A stretch of DNA of 64,000 bases, taken from contig OZ007029.1 of NCBI GenBank assembly GCA_963931575.1, positions 1,960,921-2,024,920 of the forward strand, read 5' to 3'. This stretch comes from Gastranaerophilus sp944325835 (GTDB lineage Bacteria > Cyanobacteriota > Vampirovibrionia > Gastranaerophilales > Gastranaerophilaceae). Of the stretch, positions 24,607-33,134 are shown one piece after another. The position numbers were made by a program, and so were the translations under genes. The notes under the pieces are model-generated. The model did no database searches, was not told the DNA's origin, and worked only from the letters and a program-made list of their open reading frames with translations. Numbering within the stretch: the first letter of the stretch is position 1; each line of letters opens with the position of its first letter.

Positions 24607-24855
24607 ATGGCAGATGAAGAAAATATAACCCAAGAAACACCCAAAACGCACGCCGAAAAGATGTTAGAAGCTATTGAAGCGGCAATAGAAGGGCGATTAA
24701 CAGACGATTATAAAACATTAAAAATTAATAATCGGGAAATAACCAAATTTACTTTTGATGAATTGTTAAATTTGCGGACATATTACCGTAGCGAATTAGC
24801 AAGAATCAAAGCAAGACGCAATAAGACTTTTAAAACGATTGGGTATAGATTTTAA
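24607..24855 (+). CDS. gpW-like head-tail connector
   Basis: 82 residues between terminase and portal, the position of lambda W. The C-terminal NLRTYYRSELARIKARR segment and size match gpW-family proteins that plug the portal ring before tail joining. One base overlaps the portal start. Confidence 0.82.
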   Translation: MADEENITQETPKTHAEKMLEAIEAAIEGRLTDDYKTLKINNREITKFTFDELLNLRTYYRSELARIKARRNKTFKTIGYRF

Positions 24856-26357
24856 TGTTTAGCATATTTAACCTATTTAAAAATAAAAAAAATAATCAAA
24901 CACCGACAAAAGGTCATTATGTGGTTGTAAGGCCTAAAGCGTATGAAGCCGCAAAAACAAACAGGCTTACATGGTCTTGGAATACATATAAATACACAGC
25001 AGACCAAATAGTCTATAAGTTTTTAAAACCGCTTGTAGCGCGTTCTTGCAATGAATATATGAACGACCCACATGCGGTTAAATTCTTATCGTTGCTTGAA
25101 AATAATGTTATAGGCGATAAAGGTATAAGCTTACAAGCACAGGCCAAAGACCAAAACGGCGAATTAGATACAAAAGCCAATGAAGCCCATGAAAAAGCGT
25201 GGAAGGAATGGCAAAAGGCTAAATATTGCGACGTTAAACAGCAACAGAATTTTATAAGTTTATGTAAACTTGCTATCAAAACTTGCGCCCGTGAAGGCGA
25301 ATGTTTAATAAGGATAATTAAAGGCCGAAACGCGGGGGCGTGGGGTTTTGCCCTGCAACTTATAGACCCCCGCAGGCTTGATATTGATAAAAACGACGTA
25401 TCTATACAACCTAACGGGAGTTTTGTAAGATTTGGAATTGAATTTAGCAGTTATGGTAAACCATTAAAGTATTACATTAAAAAATATGATGATGATTTAC
25501 TAAACCAAACATACGGCGAACCTTACGACATAATACCGGCAGATGAAATAATACATTTATTCTTGCCGCAATTTATAGACCAAAAAAGGGGTATTCCTTG
25601 GTTTTCGCCGGTGCTTATGCACATGAATATGTTAAATGGTTTTGAAGTTGCGGCAGTCGAACACGCCCGCGCTGGTGCCTGTCAAATGGGTTTTATAACT
25701 AATAACGACCCGGAAGCGTACGACGAAGACGAAAACAACGAGGACATAGACATAGAAGCAAGTCCCGCAAGTTTTCAACAATTGCCGGCCGGGTATGATG
25801 TTAAAAAATTTGACCCGAATTATCCAAATGGCGAATTTGATGTTTTTAATAAAGCGATTTTAAGAGATATTGCGGCCGGGCTTTGTACTGGCTATGCGGA
25901 ATTAACCGGCGATTTAACAAGCGTAAACTTTTCTTCCTTGCGTCATGGTGTAATTGAAACCCGTGAAGTATGGAAGGGTTTGCAAGAATGGTTTAAATCA
26001 CTCGCAATCGAAAGAATACATGAAGAATGGTTAAAATATTCTCTTTTAGCTTCAAAAATTAAATGCGGCAATGGTTATTTAAAACCCGAACGCATAGACA
26101 AATATAAAGAAGTTACATGGACTATGCGCCGTTGGATGTGGGTTGACCCGGTTAAAGATGTCAATAGTGCGTCAATTTCCGTACAAAATGGCTTCCGTTC
26201 ACGTTCGGACGTGATACGAGAGCAAGGGCGCGACCCTGATGAAGTATGGGAAGAAATCCAAAAGGAAAACGACATACTAAGAGCCAAAGGCATATTAGTA
26301 AAAGATGAGGTAATAAAAGATGTTGGCGATAATCCCGAAGAACAAACCGACAAATAA
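24855..26357 (+). CDS. Portal protein, lambda GpB family
   Basis: 500 residues of lambda-type portal: LVARSCNEYMNDPHAVKFLSL, then the conserved RAREGECLIR-like segment CAREGECLIRIIKG and DPRRLDIDKN, and the stem region with SSLRHGVIETREVWKGLQEW. It forms the DNA entry vertex of the capsid. It lies after gpW and overlaps the protease-capsid gene by 38 bp, implying coupled translation. Confidence 0.94.
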   Translation: MFSIFNLFKNKKNNQTPTKGHYVVVRPKAYEAAKTNRLTWSWNTYKYTADQIVYKFLKPLVARSCNEYMNDPHAVKFLSLLENNVIGDKGISLQAQAKDQNGELDTKANEAHEKAWKEWQKAKYCDVKQQQNFISLCKLAIKTCAREGECLIRIIKGRNAGAWGFALQLIDPRRLDIDKNDVSIQPNGSFVRFGIEFSSYGKPLKYYIKKYDDDLLNQTYGEPYDIIPADEIIHLFLPQFIDQKRGIPWFSPVLMHMNMLNGFEVAAVEHARAGACQMGFITNNDPEAYDEDENNEDIDIEASPASFQQLPAGYDVKKFDPNYPNGEFDVFNKAILRDIAAGLCTGYAELTGDLTSVNFSSLRHGVIETREVWKGLQEWFKSLAIERIHEEWLKYSLLASKIKCGNGYLKPERIDKYKEVTWTMRRWMWVDPVKDVNSASISVQNGFRSRSDVIREQGRDPDEVWEEIQKENDILRAKGILVKDEVIKDVGDNPEEQTDK

Positions 26358-28533
26358 AATCTATGCAAGCATAGAAAAACCCGAAAATAAAAACACTAAA
26401 AAGAATTTTTGGAAGTTTAAAAGTTTTTTAAACAAAGAAAACAAAAAAGAAGCCGAAATACTTTTATATGGTGTTATTGGTGATGACGGCTACTGGGACG
26501 AAGTAACAAGTAAAGAGTTTGCAGAGCAATTAAAAGAAGTTGAAGACGCCGAAACAATATCAGTAAGAATAAACAGCCCCGGCGGTGATGTTTTCGCAGG
26601 TCAAGCGATATACAGCATGTTAAAGCGTTGTAAGGCTCAAATAGTTGTATATATTGACGGCTTGGCGGCTTCTATTGCTTCATTGGTTGCTATGGCCGGC
26701 GATAAGATTATAATGCCTAAAAATTCCATGATGATGATACACAAACCATGGACAATATCAGCCGGTAACGCAAACGATATGCGGCAACAAGCCGACACTT
26801 TAGACAAAGTAGAAGAATCAATGTTAGCCGCTTATGTCGAAAAAACAGGGCTTGCGGAAGATGAAATAAAGCAATTGTTAGCAGATGAAACATGGCTAAC
26901 CGCTTCAATGGCGTTAGAAAAGGGCTTTTGTGACGAAATAGAAGAAAACGAAGTAAAAGCCCTGATTAATAATGATTGTCTTGAAATAAACGGGCAAAAA
27001 TTTGACATAAAAAAATATAAGAATTTTAAAACGGATTGGTTTAAAAATAAGGATTTAGGCGCGAAAGACGGGGAAGTCAAAGCGGAAGAAAAACCGGCCG
27101 GGTTAAAAAAAGATGTTAGTATAAACGGTAAAACGAAAGGGAATAAAAAAATGGATTTGAAAAAAATGTGCGAAGCCTACGGGCTTGATTACGATTCCTT
27201 AATTAATGCAGGAATGACAGACGCCCAAATTAAAGCTATGATTAGCGCAAAAATGCAGGAAGAAGACGGCGAAGGCGGAAACAACGAAGCCGCAATAAAA
27301 GCCAAAGCAGACGCGCAGATTAAAGCAGAAAAAGACAGAATAGCAACAATTATCAAATTGGGCGAAGAATACAACGCAAAAGAAAAAGCGTTAGATTTTG
27401 TTAAAGATAATAAAACTGTAGACCAGTTTAAAGATGAATTGCTTAAAGGCCAATCAAGCGACCAAAAGCCGCTTAATTCTAATTTTGGCGTAGGTCTTAC
27501 TTTGGATGAAGCCCGCAATTTTAGTTTTGTAAACTTAATTAATGCTTTGGCTAATCCTTCCGACCATTACGCACAGGACGCCGCACAAAAAGAGTTTGAA
27601 ATGTGCGCAAAGGCTAAAGACAAATACGGCGCTAAAAATAAAGGTCTTGTAATTCCGGTTGAAGCACTTGTAGCCCCTATGCTTCCTAAAGCAAGCTTAG
27701 ATACGACGACCGGCGGGGCAACAATTGAAACAAAACTTTTGACCGGGTCATTTATTGAATTGTTACGCAATAAATCTGTTATTATGCAGTTAGCAAGACA
27801 ATTAACCGGCTTGGTTGGTAATATTGACATTCCGAAGCAGACAGCCGGCGCAAGTGCTTACTGGGTTGGTGAAGACACCGCGCCAACAACAAGCAACGCG
27901 ACATTTGGCACGCTTCAATTAAGAATGAAAACAGTTGCGGCAAATACTTACATTACAAGAACCATGTTAAAACAGTCTAGCATGGACTTGGAAAACTTTG
28001 TAAGACAGGATATTGCCTTAGCTTTGGCACTTGCAATTGATAAAGCCGCATTCTACGGTACAGGAACAAGCAACCAACCAAAAGGTATTAAAAATACTGA
28101 CGGTATAAATGTTGTTAAATTTGCGTCTGCTCAACCTACTTATGCAGAATTGGTAAAAATGGAAACTGAAATAGGCGCAGATAATGCGGCCGTAAGTGAT
28201 ATGGCGTATGTATTCAACGCTAAAACTAAAGGACATTGTAAAACTACGCTAAAATCCGCTGGTGTAAGCGGCTATATTTGGGAGCCTGATGATAAGGTAA
28301 ACGGATATAAAGCGTTAGTTACAAACCAAATTGCCGACGGTGATGTATTCTTAGGTAATTTTGCCGATTTGATTTTGGGTATGTTTGGCGGTCTTGAACT
28401 CATTGTAGACCCATATACATATTCAAATAAAGGTGGCGTACAAATTACGGCATTCCAAGATGTTGATTACGGCGCACGTCATGCGGCTTCCTTCTGTTTG
28501 GGTGCTAATACCGCAAGTACAAGCGGCTCATAA
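26320..28533 (+). CDS. ClpP-like prohead protease fused to HK97-type major capsid protein
   Basis: 737 residues in one frame. Residues about 45-220 are a ClpP/SppA-type serine protease: RINSPGGDVFAGQAIYSML, catalytic Ser in DGLAASIASLVAM, His in MMMIHKPW, and TWLTASMALEKGFCDEI. A Lys/Glu-rich linker (about 250-390) resembles a scaffold/delta domain. Residues about 420-737 are an HK97-fold capsid (RQLTGLVGNIDIPKQ, FYGTGTSNQPKGI, VDYGARHAASFCLG). The protease would assemble as part of the prohead and cut itself off. Lambda keeps these in separate genes; here the three parts are fused. Confidence 0.93.
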   Translation: MLAIIPKNKPTNKIYASIEKPENKNTKKNFWKFKSFLNKENKKEAEILLYGVIGDDGYWDEVTSKEFAEQLKEVEDAETISVRINSPGGDVFAGQAIYSMLKRCKAQIVVYIDGLAASIASLVAMAGDKIIMPKNSMMMIHKPWTISAGNANDMRQQADTLDKVEESMLAAYVEKTGLAEDEIKQLLADETWLTASMALEKGFCDEIEENEVKALINNDCLEINGQKFDIKKYKNFKTDWFKNKDLGAKDGEVKAEEKPAGLKKDVSINGKTKGNKKMDLKKMCEAYGLDYDSLINAGMTDAQIKAMISAKMQEEDGEGGNNEAAIKAKADAQIKAEKDRIATIIKLGEEYNAKEKALDFVKDNKTVDQFKDELLKGQSSDQKPLNSNFGVGLTLDEARNFSFVNLINALANPSDHYAQDAAQKEFEMCAKAKDKYGAKNKGLVIPVEALVAPMLPKASLDTTTGGATIETKLLTGSFIELLRNKSVIMQLARQLTGLVGNIDIPKQTAGASAYWVGEDTAPTTSNATFGTLQLRMKTVAANTYITRTMLKQSSMDLENFVRQDIALALALAIDKAAFYGTGTSNQPKGIKNTDGINVVKFASAQPTYAELVKMETEIGADNAAVSDMAYVFNAKTKGHCKTTLKSAGVSGYIWEPDDKVNGYKALVTNQIADGDVFLGNFADLILGMFGGLELIVDPYTYSNKGGVQITAFQDVDYGARHAASFCLGANTASTSGS

Positions 28534-28556
28534 GTTGTATAATTTATGTAAAATGT

Positions 28557-28584
28557 ACCGCCCTTTTTCGGGCGGTGCATTTTT
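28557..28584 (+). terminator. Terminator after the capsid gene
   Basis: ACCGCCC (28557-28563) pairs with GGGCGGT (28570-28576) around a 6-nt loop, followed three bases later by a six-T run. It separates the abundant capsid transcript from the glycosyltransferase insertion. Confidence 0.75.
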
Positions 28585-28597
28585 TAAACAGGTTTTT

Positions 28598-29296
28598 ATG
28601 AATATAGTATATTGTTTTGATGAAAATTATTATAAATATGCGCTTGATTCTGCAAAAAGTGTAAAAAAATATAATAAAAATGCAAAGTTTTATTTTTTCT
28701 GCATTTCAGAGTTACCAAAAGATGATTTGATAGAGTTAGGAAATGTAGAAATAATAAAATATGATGAATCCGAATTAGCAGAATTTACAAAAGATTTATG
28801 CGGATATAAACACGTTAGCAAAACTTGTTTTGTGCGCTTCTTGGTACCAAAATATTTAAGTTTTGCAGATAAAGCATTGTATTTAGATTGTGATACGGTT
28901 TGCAAAGGTGATATTAGCGAATTATATAACGCCGATTTTGAAAATAATTATATTATAGGTTGTAGGGGTATAGATTACGCCAACAAGCAGGCTGAAGAAT
29001 TAGGGATAGAATATTATATAAATTCCGGGGTGATGTTATTTAATATTCCTAAAATGAATAATGAAAACTATTTAGAGCAAATAAAAAAGAGTTGGCGGGG
29101 GTGCTTGGGTTTGCCCCGGGTATTTTCAGCAGATGAAACAATAATAAATTATGTATTTCATAAAAAAATCAAATTAATAAGCGAAAAATACAATTATTGT
29201 TATAACCGTCCATATACCGGGCGTGAAATTGCAAAAGAAGACGTTAAAATTTGGCACGTCACAGGCTCAAATAAAGATAATTTAAAATTATGTTAG
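28598..29296 (+). CDS. Family 8 glycosyltransferase
   Basis: 232 residues from the ATG at 28598 (MNIVYCFDENYY). The longer frame starting at 28433 runs inside the capsid gene. GT8 features: N-terminal nucleotide-sugar strand, the DxD metal motif in KALYLDCDTVCKGDISELY, YINSGVMLFNIPKM and a C-terminal W-H-x-x-G variant (IWHVTGSNKDN). It should transfer a hexose to an acceptor in the cytoplasm. It sits between a terminator and the head-tail genes, where lambdoid phages have none, so it is cargo; it might modify virion proteins or host surface glycans. Confidence 0.85.
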   Translation: MNIVYCFDENYYKYALDSAKSVKKYNKNAKFYFFCISELPKDDLIELGNVEIIKYDESELAEFTKDLCGYKHVSKTCFVRFLVPKYLSFADKALYLDCDTVCKGDISELYNADFENNYIIGCRGIDYANKQAEELGIEYYINSGVMLFNIPKMNNENYLEQIKKSWRGCLGLPRVFSADETIINYVFHKKIKLISEKYNYCYNRPYTGREIAKEDVKIWHVTGSNKDNLKLC

Positions 29297-30504
29297 ATAC
29301 AAAAGACACGTTAATATTATTTGGGCGTAGTCCTTTTATTAATAAAATACGGGATAAAGTACCGGAAATCATCAAAAAATATACTACAATGGGTTGTAAC
29401 TATTTTTGTGAATCATTTCCCGAAGTAGATTACGTAATTTTTTATGATGATATTTGCCCGAAGGTAAAAAATAGTACAATTGTAACGCAATACGAATATT
29501 TTAAATATAAAAAACACAAATGCGCGCAGTTAATCCCGGACTATCCTAAAAAAGAATTATACATGGTAATTAAAAACGATTATATTTTTACCAGTGTACC
29601 TAATTCTTTATATTTTCACTTTCATACGCCTTCAATGGCCTTAAATTGGGCTTGGCAAAAAGGGTTTAAAAATGTTGTTTTGGCCGGGATAGATTTAATA
29701 AATCATACCCCGCATTTTGATTGTAAAACGGCGCCTGACGCCGATTATCCCAAATGGTTTGACAGCGATTTAGTAAAAGCCAAAAAACATATTAAAGAAG
29801 TTGCAGGACGTTATTTAAATATATATCAATTAAACCCCGAAAGCGACATGGAAGTAGAAAAAATAACAATAGAAGAATTGTTAAATAACGAATTAATAAA
29901 AACGAAAGGGGAAAACATGGAAAAAGTAAAAATCAAACTGAAATCTACTACTATTTTGGACGGCAAAATAGCAAGCCCGGATGATGAGAAAAACGGCATT
30001 TATGAAGTAACAAAAACGGTTGCAAACGAACTTATAGCGCGCAATCGTGCAGAATTAGCAACAGGTATTAAAGAAAAAAATACACCGCCGGCCGCCGGTA
30101 ATGATGTTGTGTATGATATTGAAAAATTAAAAGAAATAGCCGGTAAATTAGAGATTAAATTTAATCCTAATATTGGCGGTAAAACTTTGAATCAAAAAAT
30201 TGTAGATTTCTTGAAAGAAAAAGACGAAAATTTAGCCGAACAGGAAGACGCAATAAAGGCTTTTGAATTATATGAAGCTAATCAAGATAATAAACAAGAT
30301 GAAAGCGAAGAATATAAAGAACTTGTTAAAATTGCGGCTGAAGCAAATATAGATTTTCAAGAAAATATAGGCTATGAAGACTTAAAAGAACAAGTAATGC
30401 TTAATTTAGAACAATATGCAAGCGAACTTAATTTAGAATTGGGCGAAAATTGGGAAATTAAAGACGCTTGGGAAAAAATCAAAGAAAAAATACAAAATGA
30501 TTAA
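29290..30504 (+). CDS. Glycosyltransferase-like domain fused to a head-type protein
   Basis: 404 residues, overlapping the GT8 gene by 7 bp. Residues 1-208 look like a DUF115/sialyltransferase-type nucleotide-binding fold (TLILFGRSPFINKI ... VDYVIFYDDICP ... PSMALNWAWQKGFKNVVLAGIDL). Residues 209-404 differ: a small beta domain (MEKVKIKLKSTTILDGKIA), then two helix-extended-helix (HeH/LEM-like) repeats, KLKEIAGKLEIKFNPNI and ELVKIAAEANIDFQENI. The junction has its own AAAGGGG ribosome site and ATG at 29917, so a separate 195-residue C-terminal protein is probably also made. Confidence 0.7.
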   Translation: MLDTKDTLILFGRSPFINKIRDKVPEIIKKYTTMGCNYFCESFPEVDYVIFYDDICPKVKNSTIVTQYEYFKYKKHKCAQLIPDYPKKELYMVIKNDYIFTSVPNSLYFHFHTPSMALNWAWQKGFKNVVLAGIDLINHTPHFDCKTAPDADYPKWFDSDLVKAKKHIKEVAGRYLNIYQLNPESDMEVEKITIEELLNNELIKTKGENMEKVKIKLKSTTILDGKIASPDDEKNGIYEVTKTVANELIARNRAELATGIKEKNTPPAAGNDVVYDIEKLKEIAGKLEIKFNPNIGGKTLNQKIVDFLKEKDENLAEQEDAIKAFELYEANQDNKQDESEEYKELVKIAAEANIDFQENIGYEDLKEQVMLNLEQYASELNLELGENWEIKDAWEKIKEKIQND

Positions 30505-30823
30505 ACAAGATTTACATGTTTATACAAGGACTTTCGGCGAGGTTGTAAAATTTAACCTTGCCGACGGGTCTATATTGGATACCGGCACAGACGGAAAACC
30601 TTTAAACGGTATTTTTGATAATGCCTATTTTTTACAAGAAATAGGCGACATGGATTTAGATAATACCCAGCCGCGCTTAACTTGTGTTGAAGCGGATATA
30701 GCAAAGGTAAAAAAAGAAGACAGCGCCGAAATTAACGGCGTTAAATATGATGTTACAAAAGACCCACAGCCGGACGGTACAGGCATGGCGGTTGTAATAT
30801 TAAGTAAATACGGCAAACTTTAA
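30497..30823 (+). CDS. Head-tail joining protein (FII-like)
   Basis: 108 residues, between the head and tail genes and overlapping the previous gene by 8 bp. Its size, the beta-rich pattern and the C-terminal DPQPDGTGMAVVILSKYG resemble lambda FII/attachment-type proteins that cap the portal for tail docking. The call is mostly positional. Confidence 0.65.
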   Translation: MIKQDLHVYTRTFGEVVKFNLADGSILDTGTDGKPLNGIFDNAYFLQEIGDMDLDNTQPRLTCVEADIAKVKKEDSAEINGVKYDVTKDPQPDGTGMAVVILSKYGKL

Positions 30824-30824
30824 T

Positions 30825-31451
30825 ATGTTAGAAGCAAGCATAAATGACATACAACTAAAACAATTAAACCGCGATTTAGAATTAACCGGCCGGGAGTTAT
30901 TAAAAATTGCTACAAGGGCTTTTAAAACAAGTGCAAAAAATTTTACCAAAAATGCAATAAAAATTATCAAAAAAAATTATGGTATTGCCGATAAAAAATT
31001 AAGACAAAGAATACGGCAATATGTCATAGATGATTTAAAGATTAAAATATTTGCCGGGTTTTATAGAACCGGCCTTACTAATTGGCAGGCACGGAAAACA
31101 AAACGCGGCGTTACATACGGCAGACCACGCAGGCTAAGAAAAGGGGCTTTTATTGCCCGTATGCCGGAAGGCGGTAAAATTGCAGTTAAAAGAACTGGGC
31201 AGTACCACACACCGAGCAAGGGGCGATACGCAAATAAAGTATATCAGAGAAACACTGCAAAACATAAAAAGGGTGAACCCTACAAAGTCGAAATATTAGA
31301 AAAACAGGTAACAGAAAACAACGAGATAGAAAATGTTGTAATGCCGATTCTGCAAAATGAAACGGAAAATTTTTACAAGATTTTTAAAAAAAGTTTTGAA
31401 AGTGAAGTTAATAAATATTTAAGAAATCAATTTAAAAAAGGTCTAAAATGA
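30825..31451 (+). CDS. Minor tail protein Z-like
   Basis: 208 residues, strongly basic, with the layout of prophage minor tail protein Z: an N-terminal helix region (LELTGRELLKIATRAFKTSAK) and a central segment rich in Arg/Gly (RAPRRLRKG-type; here GRPRRLRKGAFIARMP). Gene order FII-Z-U is as in lambda, supporting a tail completion role. Overlaps the next gene by 4 bp. Confidence 0.75.
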   Translation: MLEASINDIQLKQLNRDLELTGRELLKIATRAFKTSAKNFTKNAIKIIKKNYGIADKKLRQRIRQYVIDDLKIKIFAGFYRTGLTNWQARKTKRGVTYGRPRRLRKGAFIARMPEGGKIAVKRTGQYHTPSKGRYANKVYQRNTAKHKKGEPYKVEILEKQVTENNEIENVVMPILQNETENFYKIFKKSFESEVNKYLRNQFKKGLK

Positions 31452-31870
31452 TTGATAAAACAGTTTTAAACCCGATAACAGACGCTATAATAAACGGCTT
31501 TAAAGAGAAATACGGGGATAATTATTTAATCGGGGATTTTGAAGACGTTGAAGACAGCGTAGAGTTACCGGCTATTTTTATACAACTGATAAATTTAGAA
31601 GGTGTAAGTAATAGAATCCCGGACACATTTAGGGCTAATTGTACTTTTAGGGCGTATGTTTGCGAAAGTTTTAAAGGGCAGGCAAAACGCAGGGTAAGAG
31701 ATACCGCCCTAGATGTTGCGGCCTTTGTAGACGGCAATTTTTGGGGTGATGTAAATACCTTTAGCAAGGGTATTTTTGAGTATGCCGAAGAAGACGGCTT
31801 TAACGAAAAAATAGACAGTGCCGAAATTTGGTACATTGAATGGCAACAAGAAATTTATATAAAAAAGTAA
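31448..31870 (+). CDS. Tail terminator protein, gpU-like
   Basis: 140 residues between Z-like and tail tube genes. The alpha/beta pattern (LIGDFEDVEDSVELPAIFIQL ... RANCTFRAYVCESFKG) resembles phage tail terminators, which form the ring that stops tail growth. Position as in lambda (Z-U-V). Confidence 0.7.
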   Translation: MIDKTVLNPITDAIINGFKEKYGDNYLIGDFEDVEDSVELPAIFIQLINLEGVSNRIPDTFRANCTFRAYVCESFKGQAKRRVRDTALDVAAFVDGNFWGDVNTFSKGIFEYAEEDGFNEKIDSAEIWYIEWQQEIYIKK

Positions 31871-31901
31871 TACAAGATTAAATTATGAAAGGGAAAACGA
31901 C

Positions 31902-32468
31902 ATGGCAGGAAAAGAAACTATTACATTAGGCATTAGAGATTTAAAAATTTCACCGGTCTTAAAAGATGATTCAACCGGCGTAGAGTACGGCGCGCCCGTA
32001 GATGTACCCGGAGTTAAAGAAATAACGGTAACAATCATCAAAGACGAAAAGGAATTAACCGGCGACGGTGTAATTTTAGATACTTACGAAAAAAGAAAAG
32101 GTTACGAAGTGTCATTTAAAAATGCGCAGTTTAGCCATGAAATCATGGACATTATTAACGGCACTACTACTAAGTCAAGCGGTAGCAGTGGTAGCAAAGT
32201 TTATACTACAGAAGACGACAGCGCATGCACACCGGGTTATTTTGCTTTAGAATTTGCGCCGGAAAAATCAGTAGGTGAAAAAGACTATCATAGAATTTTA
32301 TATAAGGTGTCTGGGTCTTATGAAGAAGAATTTGCAGAAGAAGACTACATGGTGTGTAGCTTTACTGGTAAAGGTGTTGCAAGAACTTATGATAAGAAGT
32401 TTGGCGCAAGAAAACTTTACGAAGCAATTACAGAAATTGCGCAAATCCCGGTTATCGTTGCTTCATAA
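31902..32468 (+). CDS. Major tail tube protein
   Basis: 188 residues, beta-rich, of the phi13/siphovirus major tail type: GVKEITVTIIKDEKELTGDG and KGYEVSFKNAQFSHEIMDIINGT. It polymerises around the tape measure. A clear GAAAGGG site precedes the ATG and a terminator-like hairpin follows, consistent with high expression. Confidence 0.85.
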   Translation: MAGKETITLGIRDLKISPVLKDDSTGVEYGAPVDVPGVKEITVTIIKDEKELTGDGVILDTYEKRKGYEVSFKNAQFSHEIMDIINGTTTKSSGSSGSKVYTTEDDSACTPGYFALEFAPEKSVGEKDYHRILYKVSGSYEEEFAEEDYMVCSFTGKGVARTYDKKFGARKLYEAITEIAQIPVIVAS

Positions 32469-32484
32469 CTAATAAACACACGAG

Positions 32485-32508
32485 AATGGGCGGAAATTAC
32501 CGCCCATT
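32485..32508 (+). terminator. Terminator-like hairpin after tail tube gene
   Basis: AATGGGCGG (32485-32493) pairs with CCGCCCATT (32500-32508) with a 6-nt loop, then ATTTTAAG. It likely attenuates transcription into the lower-copy chaperone and tape-measure genes. Confidence 0.65.
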
Positions 32509-32539
32509 ATTTTAAGATACAAAAAGAAAAGGGGATAAC

Positions 32540-32941
32540 ATGCAAAATTTAACATCAAGCGGCTTTAGTGCCGAAATTTTAGGGAAAAAAAGAGTTATAA
32601 AATTTGAGGTTAGAAATTTTATAGCATTAAAAAGGCGTTTTGGAATTGAAACATACGATTTAATAAACCGTGTTTTAAGAGGTGATGAAGAAGCTATTAT
32701 AATAATGATTTGGTGCGGTACATTGGTATTTGCTGATAATTTCGACGTATCTAATCCGACAGAAATTAAAGAAGAAATCGAAATAGAAAAACTTTATAAA
32801 ATGGATTTAGCAGAAATGCGGAAAATCGGCGAAAATGTAGTAAAAGGTTTGTTGGCTTCAATGCCCGAAGATACCACAAAAAAAAAGACGGTAAAGAACA
32901 AGATTTTAAGGAAAATAAAAACGATTCTGAATATAAAATAG
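32540..32941 (+). CDS. Tail assembly chaperone (gpG-like)
   Basis: 133 residues directly before the tape measure gene. Helical N-domain (VRNFIALKRRFGIETYDLINR) and a Lys-rich C-terminus. It is the unshifted product of a G/GT pair: a canonical slippery site at 32881-32887 leads into an overlapping frame. Such chaperones wrap the tape measure during tail assembly. Confidence 0.85.
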   Translation: MQNLTSSGFSAEILGKKRVIKFEVRNFIALKRRFGIETYDLINRVLRGDEEAIIIMIWCGTLVFADNFDVSNPTEIKEEIEIEKLYKMDLAEMRKIGENVVKGLLASMPEDTTKKKTVKNKILRKIKTILNIK

Positions 32942-33132
32942 ATTGGTTTTTATTATTCTACACTTTTGTATCGGTTTTGGGGTTTAGTGAGGAATTTTTT
33001 TATAAATCCGAATATGTACGGATTTACAAAATTCTTGAAACCCGGAATACATTTTACAGTAACACGGGCGCCGGCATGCATAAAGATAATGAAGCGTATG
33101 CACTAAAACAATTAGACAGCTTTTTAGGTTAA
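32540..33132 (+). CDS. Frameshifted tail assembly chaperone (gpGT-like)
   Basis: Translation from 32540 with a -1 slip on A AAA AAG (32881-32887, in the correct zero-frame phase) continues from base 32887 in the overlapping frame through DWFLLFYTFVSVLGFSEEFF to a stop at 33132, giving about 197 residues. The extension ends 2 bp before the tape measure ATG and has no start codon or ribosome site of its own. This is the conserved G/GT arrangement of long-tailed phages; the product links the chaperone to the tail tube protein. Confidence 0.88.
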
Positions 33133-33134
33133 AA

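Noticed and set aside
28433..28597. N-terminal extension of the GT8 gene
   Set aside because: Lies inside the capsid gene in another frame and crosses a terminator; the ATG at 28598 is the natural start.
29290..29916. Separate gene ending before 29917
   Set aside because: No stop codon separates the two halves; kept as a fusion with an internal start.
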